Assembly (NCBI GenBank): GCA_025935735.1
Contig: JAICUS010000140.1
Coordinates: 1-11,680 of the forward strand
DNA: 11,680 bases
Direction of reading: 5' to 3'
Origin: Solirubrobacteraceae bacterium
GTDB taxonomy: Bacteria; Actinomycetota; Thermoleophilia; Solirubrobacterales; Solirubrobacteraceae
The notes beneath the pieces were generated by a model that did no database searches, was not told where the DNA came from, and saw only the letters and a program-made list of their open reading frames with translations. Both the position numbers and the translations under genes were made by a program. This document shows positions 7,088 through 11,680 of the stretch, piece after piece. Within the stretch, counting starts at the first letter, position 1, and the number at the start of each line of letters is the position of its first letter.

Positions 7088-7901
7088 GCCGCTGCTGGCG
7101 GCCATCGAGCACGGCGTGCGGGTCTTCGACCTCGCGCGCCCGATGGCCGTGGGCATGCCGCAGTCCCCCAACCACCCCGAGTTCCGGATGGCGCTCGTGC
7201 GCCGGCACGGCGACAGCAGCCGCGCGGACGGCAGCTCGGCGGCCAACGAGATCCTCATCACCGGCGGCCACGTCGGCACCCACATCGACGCGCTCAGCCA
7301 CGTCTCGCAGCACGGCCGCCTCCATGGCGGCGTCGACGCGGCCGCCGCCCAGGTCGGCGGGCGCTTCTCGGAGCACGGCGTCGAGCGCATCGCGCCGATG
7401 GTCTGCCGCGGCGTGCTGCTGGACGTGCCGGCCGCGCTGGGCATGGAGGCGTGCCCGCCCGCGTACGAGATCACCCCCGCCGATCTCGAGCGCACGGCCA
7501 CCGGGCAGGGCACCGATCCCCGGCCGGGCGACGTCGTGCTCGTGCGCAGCGGCTGGGGCCGGCGCTGGGAGGACCGGGACGCGTTCGTCGGGCGCGCGAG
7601 CGGCGTCCCCGGGCCCGGAGCCGAGGCCGCGCGCTGGCTGGCGGAGCGGCGCCCACGCGCCGTCGGCGCCGACTCGATCGCGTTCGAGCGGCTGGCGCCG
7701 GGCGCCGGCCACGCGGTGCTGCCGGCGCACGTCATCCTGCTCGTCGAGCACGGCGTCCACATCATCGAGACGCTCGACCTCGAGGGCATCGCGGCGGCGG
7801 GCGTGCACGAGTTCCTGTTCGTGCTGGCGCCGCTGCCGCTCGTCGGCGCGACCGGCTCGCCCGTCCGGCCGCTGGCCGTGGTCGCCGGAGACGAGCAGTG
7901 A
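7071..7901 (+). CDS. Cyclase-family metal-dependent hydrolase (kynurenine formamidase/isatin hydrolase-like)
   Basis: Putative metal-dependent amide or lactam hydrolase of 276 residues. The family's metal-binding signature HxGTHxDxxxH is fully present as H67-V-G-T-H71-I-D73-A-L-S-H77. The usual proline after D-A is replaced by leucine. The N-terminal FDLARPMAVGMP segment matches the conserved strand and loop that precede the metal site, and a GDVVLVRSGWG segment fits the second half of the fold. Known relatives hydrolyse N-formylkynurenine or isatin, so ring opening or deformylation of an amide is a reasonable guess. The genes around it do not make a kynurenine pathway (no dioxygenase, no kynureninase). 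It overlaps the CitE-like gene by 17 bases and the next gene by four. Family assignment is firm, substrate unknown. Confidence 0.9.
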   Translation: MAARTEPLLAAIEHGVRVFDLARPMAVGMPQSPNHPEFRMALVRRHGDSSRADGSSAANEILITGGHVGTHIDALSHVSQHGRLHGGVDAAAAQVGGRFSEHGVERIAPMVCRGVLLDVPAALGMEACPPAYEITPADLERTATGQGTDPRPGDVVLVRSGWGRRWEDRDAFVGRASGVPGPGAEAARWLAERRPRAVGADSIAFERLAPGAGHAVLPAHVILLVEHGVHIIETLDLEGIAAAGVHEFLFVLAPLPLVGATGSPVRPLAVVAGDEQ

Positions 7902-9334
7902 GCGGCGACGGCGGGATGCCGCTGGCCCGCGCGCTCGCCGAGTTCGCCATCGGGCACCCGTACGGGCGCCTGCCGGACGACGTGGCCCACAGCGTGCGCC
8001 AGCGCGTGCTCGACGTGATCGGCATCGCCGTCGCCTCCACCGCGCTCGACACGAGCGCGGCGGTCGCCGGCTTCGCCCGCGCGCAGGGCGGCCGGCCGGA
8101 GGCGCACGCGGTCGGCATCCACGAGCCGCTCCCGGCGCCGCTGGCCGCGCTGGTCAACGGCACGCTCGCCCACTCGCTCGACTACGACGACACGCACCTC
8201 CCGTCGGTCCTGCACCCGAGCGCCACGGTCGTCCCGGCCGTCCTGGCCGCCGCCGAGGCCGTCGGCGCGCACGGCCGCGACGCGATCGCGGCGATGGCCG
8301 TCGGCCTGGAGGTCTGCGTGCGCGTCGGGATGGCGGGTTACGACGCCGAGGCCGGCAACAACGCGTACTTCGACCGCGGCCAGCACGCGACGTCGATGTG
8401 CGGGGCGCTGGGCGGCGCGGCGGGCGCGGCCGTGCTGCTCGGCCTCGACGCGGCCGGCGTCGCGAGCGCCATCGGCATCGCCGTCAGCATGGCCAGCGGC
8501 GTCCTGGAGGCCAACCGCACCGGCGGCACGGTCAAGCGCGTCCACTGCGGCTGGGCCGCCCACGCGGCCGTGACCGCGGCCATGCTCGCGGGGCGCGGCA
8601 TCACCGGGCCGCCCACGGTGCTCGAGGGGCGCTTCGGCTTCTTCCGCGCCTTCCTGGACGGGCACTACGACGCCGGCGCCATCACCGACGGCCTGGGCGA
8701 GCGGTGGGAGGTGCCGGGCATCCACTTCAAGCCGTATCCGGCCAACCACTTCACCCACGCCGGCATCGACGCCGCGCTGGCCCTGCGCACGGCGGGGGTC
8801 GGCGCCGACGACGTCGCCGAGCTGCGGCTGGCGGTGGCCGAGCCCACGCTGCGCACGATCGGCGAGCCGATCGACCTCAAGCGCGCACCCGAGACGGGCT
8901 ACCAGGCGCAATTCAGCGGCCCCTACACGGTGGTGGCCGCGCTCCTGGGCGGCGGCGGGCTCGGCGTCGGGCTCGACGACTTCACCGACCGGCTGGCCGC
9001 CGACCCCGTGCGCCGCCGGCACCTGCGCAAGGTCTCGGTCATCGCCGACCCGCGCTGCACGGCGGCGTTTCCCCGCGCCTTCCCGGCGGTGCTGACCGCG
9101 CGGCTGCACGACGGCGCCGAGCTCGTCGAGGAGGTCATGGAGAACCGGGGCGGGCCGGCCCGGCCGCTGAGCGACGAGGAGCTCGAGCGCAAGTTCGCCG
9201 ACACCGCCGGCCGGCGCCTGCCGGACGCCGCGCTGGCCGAGATCGAGGCGGCCGTCATGGCACTCGATCGACAGGACGACGTGGGGCGCGTCCTGGCGCC
9301 CACCACCCAGCTACAGGAGGAACGAGAGACATGA
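7898..9334 (+). CDS. MmgE/PrpD family protein
   Basis: Member of the family that includes 2-methylcitrate dehydratase PrpD, cis-aconitate decarboxylase and iminodisuccinate epimerase, all acting on polycarboxylates. It has 478 residues, full length for the family. The hallmark N87-G-T-L-A-H-S-L-D-Y-D-D-T-H100 is present, with H-P-S at 106-108. Further landmarks are the A-L-G-G-A-A-G-A-A region with G-V-L-E-A-N-R and G-G-T-V-K-R-V-H, then F-K-P-Y-P-A-N-H-F-T-H in the lid domain. The GTG at 7898 overlaps the cyclase stop as GTGA and has GGAG at 7887-7890; an in-frame ATG at 7916 is an alternative. No prpB or prpC accompanies it, which argues against the methylcitrate cycle. Together with the CoA-transferase and CitE-like lyase, a role in a C4-C6 polycarboxylate pathway is likelier, but the reaction is not readable from sequence. 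Confidence 0.92.
   Translation: MSGDGGMPLARALAEFAIGHPYGRLPDDVAHSVRQRVLDVIGIAVASTALDTSAAVAGFARAQGGRPEAHAVGIHEPLPAPLAALVNGTLAHSLDYDDTHLPSVLHPSATVVPAVLAAAEAVGAHGRDAIAAMAVGLEVCVRVGMAGYDAEAGNNAYFDRGQHATSMCGALGGAAGAAVLLGLDAAGVASAIGIAVSMASGVLEANRTGGTVKRVHCGWAAHAAVTAAMLAGRGITGPPTVLEGRFGFFRAFLDGHYDAGAITDGLGERWEVPGIHFKPYPANHFTHAGIDAALALRTAGVGADDVAELRLAVAEPTLRTIGEPIDLKRAPETGYQAQFSGPYTVVAALLGGGGLGVGLDDFTDRLAADPVRRRHLRKVSVIADPRCTAAFPRAFPAVLTARLHDGAELVEEVMENRGGPARPLSDEELERKFADTAGRRLPDAALAEIEAAVMALDRQDDVGRVLAPTTQLQEERET
9315..9320 (+). promoter_or_regulatory. Shine-Dalgarno sequence of the hydantoinase-type gene
   Basis: AGGAGG ten bases before the ATG at 9331, within the last codons of the MmgE/PrpD gene. 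It is one of the strongest internal ribosome sites in the run and suggests extra translation of the hydrolase beyond coupling through the ATGA overlap. Confidence 0.7.
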
Positions 9335-10782
9335 GCCGGTTCGACACAGTGGTCAAGGACGGCACGGTCGTCATCCCCTATGTCGGCGAGCTGCGCCTCG
9401 ACATCGGCATCCGCGACGGCCGCGTGGCCGCGCTGGAGGACCACATCGACCACGCCGACGCCGACGACCTGATCGACGCGTCGGGCAAGGCGGTGCTCCC
9501 CGGGGGCGTCGACAGCCACTTCCACCTCGGCATCTACCGCGACATCACCGAGGACACCGAGAGCGAGACCACGTCGTCGCTGGTCGGCGGCGTGACCACG
9601 GCGATCTCCTACTTCCGCACCGGCCACCACTACCTGAACAAGGTCGGGCCCTACCGGGAGATCTTCCCCGAGGTGCTCGAGCGCGTCGACGGCCACGCCC
9701 GCATCGACTACGCCTTCCACCTGGCGCCGATGACCGGCGAGCACATCCGCGAGATCCCCTGGCTCGTCTCCGAGATGGGCGTCTCGAGCTTCAAGTACTA
9801 CATGTTCTACAAGGGCCTCAACCTGTCCGCGGACAGCCGCGACGCCCAGGCCTACACGATGGCCGAGGAGTACGACCTGGGGCACCTGTTCGAGATCATG
9901 GAGCAGGTCGCGGAGGTCGACGCGGCCTCGCCCGGGCGCATCTCGGTGTCGCTGCACTGCGAGCAGGCCGAGCTGCTGCGCGTGTTCATCGAGCGCGCGA
10001 AGGCCGACCCGCGCGTGTCCGGCCTCGTCGAGTACGCCGCCGGCCGGCCGCCGCTCACCGAGCGCCTGTCGATCGAGGAGGCCGGCGTGCTGGCGGACGC
10101 CACCAGCGTGAACCTCAACCTCCTGCACCTCTCCAGCGAGCTCGCGCTCGACACCGCGGTCGACGTCGCGCGACGCTATCCCGCGCTGGACATCGTGCGC
10201 GAGACCACGCTGCACCACCTCGCCCTGGCGTGCGAGGACCTCGAGGGCAAGGGCATCGGCGGCAAGGTCAACCCGCCGATCCGCGACCGCTCGGACAACG
10301 AGGCGCTGTGGCGCGGCCTGCGCCAGGGTCACATCACCACGGTGGCGTCCGATCACGCGTGCTGCATGGAGGAGTCCAAGGGCGACGACCTGTGGCCGGC
10401 GCTGCCCGGCTTCGGCGGCACCGCGCTGCTGTACCCCGTGCTCATCTCCGAGGGCCTGCACAAGCGCGGCATCTCGCTGGGCAGGATCGCCGAGGTCGCC
10501 TCCGCCGCCCCCGCGCGCGCGTACAACCTGTACCCGCGCAAGGGCACCATCGCCGTGGGCTCGGACGCGGACCTCGCGATCGTCGACGTCGACCTCGAGC
10601 AGGTCGTCACCACGGAGCTGTGCCGCTCGGCGCAGGACCACACGCCGTTCGAGGGCATCTCCGTCCGCGGCTGGCCGACGACCACGATCCTGCGCGGGCG
10701 CGCCGTCTACCGCGACGGCGAGGTCTCCGGCGGCAGCCACGGCGAGTATGTCCACCGCTCGGGGGCCCGGGCGGTCGTATGA
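9331..10782 (+). CDS. Hydantoinase/dihydropyrimidinase-type cyclic amidohydrolase
   Basis: Dinuclear-metal amidohydrolase predicted to open a cyclic amide, imide or ureide ring. It has 483 residues, as usual for D-hydantoinase and dihydropyrimidinase. All metal ligands are visible: H63-F-H65 in DSHFH, the lysine to be carboxylated Lys155 (SSFKYY), His209 (SLHCEQ), His266 (LLHLSS) and Asp341 (ASDHA). Tyr160 in MFYKG matches the tyrosine that stabilises the tetrahedral intermediate in dihydropyrimidinases, and NPPIR precedes the Asp as in the family. The C-terminal G-S-D-A-D-L-A-I-V-D motif closes the fold. Two adjacent cysteines directly after the catalytic Asp (SDHACC) are unusual to my eye. 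ATG 9331 overlaps the previous stop. No carbamoylase or half-amidase gene of the usual families is next to it; the cyclase-family hydrolase may take the second step. Substrate (hydantoin, dihydropyrimidine, imide) is unresolved. Confidence 0.93.
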   Translation: MSRFDTVVKDGTVVIPYVGELRLDIGIRDGRVAALEDHIDHADADDLIDASGKAVLPGGVDSHFHLGIYRDITEDTESETTSSLVGGVTTAISYFRTGHHYLNKVGPYREIFPEVLERVDGHARIDYAFHLAPMTGEHIREIPWLVSEMGVSSFKYYMFYKGLNLSADSRDAQAYTMAEEYDLGHLFEIMEQVAEVDAASPGRISVSLHCEQAELLRVFIERAKADPRVSGLVEYAAGRPPLTERLSIEEAGVLADATSVNLNLLHLSSELALDTAVDVARRYPALDIVRETTLHHLALACEDLEGKGIGGKVNPPIRDRSDNEALWRGLRQGHITTVASDHACCMEESKGDDLWPALPGFGGTALLYPVLISEGLHKRGISLGRIAEVASAAPARAYNLYPRKGTIAVGSDADLAIVDVDLEQVVTTELCRSAQDHTPFEGISVRGWPTTTILRGRAVYRDGEVSGGSHGEYVHRSGARAVV

Positions 10783-11207
10783 CGCTGAGCGAGGAGGAGG
10801 AGCGGTTCCTGCGGCGGGCCATCGGACTCGCCGCCGCCGCCGGTCGCACCGAGGGACAGCGGCCCTACGGGGCGCTGCTCGTCGTCGGCGGCGAGGTCGT
10901 GGCCGAGGACCGCAACACGGTCGAGGCCGACGGCGACATCACGGCCCATCCGGAGCTCAAGCTGGCGCGCTGGGCGGCGCGCGAGCTGCCGCCGGCACGC
11001 GCCGCGGAGGCGACCATGTTCACGAGCTGCCGGCCGTGCCCGATGTGCGCCGAGGCGATCGCGCGTTCCGGGCTCGGCCGGGTCGTCTTCGCGTTGAGCG
11101 CAGAGCAGCATGCGCGACTTCGCCCGCAGACGCCCCGGCCGGGCGTGCGCTGGGTCGGCCCGGCCTTGTTCGAGGAGGCGGCGCGCGCCGTGTCCGGCCG
11201 TCGGTGA
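10779..11207 (+). CDS. Small zinc nucleoside/cytosine deaminase-family protein
   Basis: Cytidine deaminase-like fold of 142 residues, predicted to remove an exocyclic amino group from a base, nucleoside or similar heterocycle. Zinc ligands are His57 in AHPEL, plus Cys87 and Cys90 in RPCPMC; Glu59 is the catalytic acid/base. The motif is HPE rather than the common HAE, with all catalytic residues kept, and an extra Cys84 lies three residues before the PCxxC. RPYGALLVV near residues 29-37 matches the substrate-entry strand seen in guanine, cytosine and tRNA-adenosine deaminases. Length and the H-P-E-L/C-R-P-C pattern suit a free-base or nucleoside deaminase rather than TadA. ATG 10779 overlaps the hydantoinase stop as ATGA, so it is the last gene of the run. 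Logically it would act before ring opening, converting an amino group to an oxo group. Exact substrate unknown. Confidence 0.88.
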   Translation: MTLSEEEERFLRRAIGLAAAAGRTEGQRPYGALLVVGGEVVAEDRNTVEADGDITAHPELKLARWAARELPPARAAEATMFTSCRPCPMCAEAIARSGLGRVVFALSAEQHARLRPQTPRPGVRWVGPALFEEAARAVSGRR

Positions 11208-11209
11208 CC

Positions 11210-11680
11210 TCAGGGGACCAGCACCACCTTCCCGAAGACCTCACGGCTCGCCAGCCGGTCCATCGCCGCGGCGGCGCCGGCGAGCGGGAAGGTGTCGCCG
11301 ACGAGCGGGACCAGCTCGCCGCGAGCCGCCAGCGCCAGGACGTGCCCGAGCTCCTCGATGCTGTGGCCGCGCGATCCGAGGATCGACTGCTCGGCGCGGA
11401 AGAACGGGATGATGTCGAGGTCGACGACCTCGCCGGCGTGCGCCCGCAGGTCACGAGCCGGCCGCGCTCGGCGAGCGCCTTCAGGGCCTCGGGGAACCGC
11501 TCGCCGCCGACGTGCTCGATCGCCAGGTCGACGCCGCGGCCGCCGGTGATCTCCGCCACGCGCTCGGCGACGTCCTCGCGCGTGTAGTCGATGCCGTGGT
11601 CGAGCCCGAGCGCCGCGGCGCGCTCGAGCTTCGCCGGGGAGCTCGAGGTGCCGATCGTCGTCGCGCCGGCGCGGTGGGCG
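11210..11680 (-). pseudogene. Medium-chain (zinc-type) alcohol dehydrogenase/quinone reductase, C-terminal part, one-base frameshift; 5' end outside window
   Basis: Read on the minus strand from 11679, the frame gives the NADP-binding half of a medium-chain dehydrogenase: TTIGTSSSPAKLERAAALG, then D-Y-T-R-E-D-V, GGRGVDLAIEHVGGE, and ALAERGRLVTCG ending near 11446. The same frame then turns into Ser/Arg/Thr-rich nonsense. Moving to the neighbouring frame restores HAGEVVDLDIIPFF, S-I-L-G-S-R-G, and the family C terminus F-G-K-V-V-L-V-P with a stop at 11212-11210. The break is explained by loss of one base in the C-run at 11443-11445 (plus strand), where a GGGG may have become GGG on the coding strand. 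It may be a true pseudogene or a sequencing/assembly error. The intact family would oxidise an alcohol or reduce an enone with NAD(P)H. It converges on the deaminase gene with two bases between stops, so it belongs to another transcription unit. Confidence 0.82.

Noticed and set aside
6113..9109. Very long minus-strand open frame (998 codons) opposite the CitE, cyclase and MmgE/PrpD genes
   Set aside because: High-GC coding DNA leaves antisense frames open. The product is Arg/Ala/Gly/His-rich without recognisable motifs, while the plus-strand genes have full family signatures.
7324..9330. Upstream extension of the hydantoinase frame to a 1152-codon protein
   Set aside because: The first 669 residues are an out-of-frame shadow of the cyclase and MmgE/PrpD genes; the ATG at 9331 with AGGAGG is the natural start.
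11020..11443. Minus-strand Ser/Arg-rich C-terminal extension in the dehydrogenase frame, overlapping the deaminase gene
   Set aside because: It is the product of the frameshift near 11443; the neighbouring frame restores the family C terminus and stop at 11210-11212.
1..11680. tRNA, rRNA, CRISPR array, insertion sequence, phage or defence genes
   Set aside because: None seen: no transposase or integrase motifs, no regularly spaced repeats, and almost all bases are accounted for by metabolic and transport genes.

Overview
The window comes from a very GC-rich bacterium. Almost every third codon position is G or C, GTG and TTG starts are common, and genes are packed with 4-base overlaps. This suggests Actinomycetota, possibly the Conexibacter/Solirubrobacter side (Thermoleophilia). 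That placement is inferred from composition and gene style only; there is no rRNA or other marker in view.

Layout. Bases 1-2313 hold the end of a branched-chain-amino-acid-type (HAAT) ABC importer: livM permease (5' end outside the window), livG and livF ATPases, all overlapping. A 90-base gap follows (2314-2403), the only non-coding stretch of note. It carries an A/T-enriched cluster of GTTTC/GAAAC inverted repeats and a strong Shine-Dalgarno sequence. Next comes an unbroken run of eight + strand genes (2404-11207): a lipoprotein solute-binding protein, an FAD-dependent oxidoreductase, a family III CoA-transferase, a CitE-like acyl-CoA lyase, a cyclase-family metal hydrolase, an MmgE/PrpD protein, a hydantoinase/dihydropyrimidinase-type amidohydrolase and a small zinc nucleoside-deaminase-family protein. 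Junctions inside this run range from a 1-base gap to a 17-base overlap, so it is almost certainly one translationally coupled operon. On the opposite strand, converging with only two bases between stop codons, is the C-terminal part of a medium-chain alcohol dehydrogenase. It carries an apparent one-base deletion and runs off the right edge.

How the genes may work together (inference). The importer and its binding protein would bring in a small organic acid or amide. The deaminase, hydantoinase and cyclase-family hydrolase look like a set for removing an exocyclic amine, opening a cyclic amide/imide/ureide and hydrolysing an amide. The flavoprotein, CoA-transferase, MmgE/PrpD protein and CitE-like lyase look like a set for oxidising or reducing a polycarboxylate, activating it as a CoA ester and splitting it into central metabolites. 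The CoA-transferase, CitE lyase and MmgE/PrpD trio recalls bacterial itaconate-degradation loci, but no enoyl-CoA hydratase is in view. I do not recognise the complete eight-gene combination as a named pathway; its substrate is the main open question.
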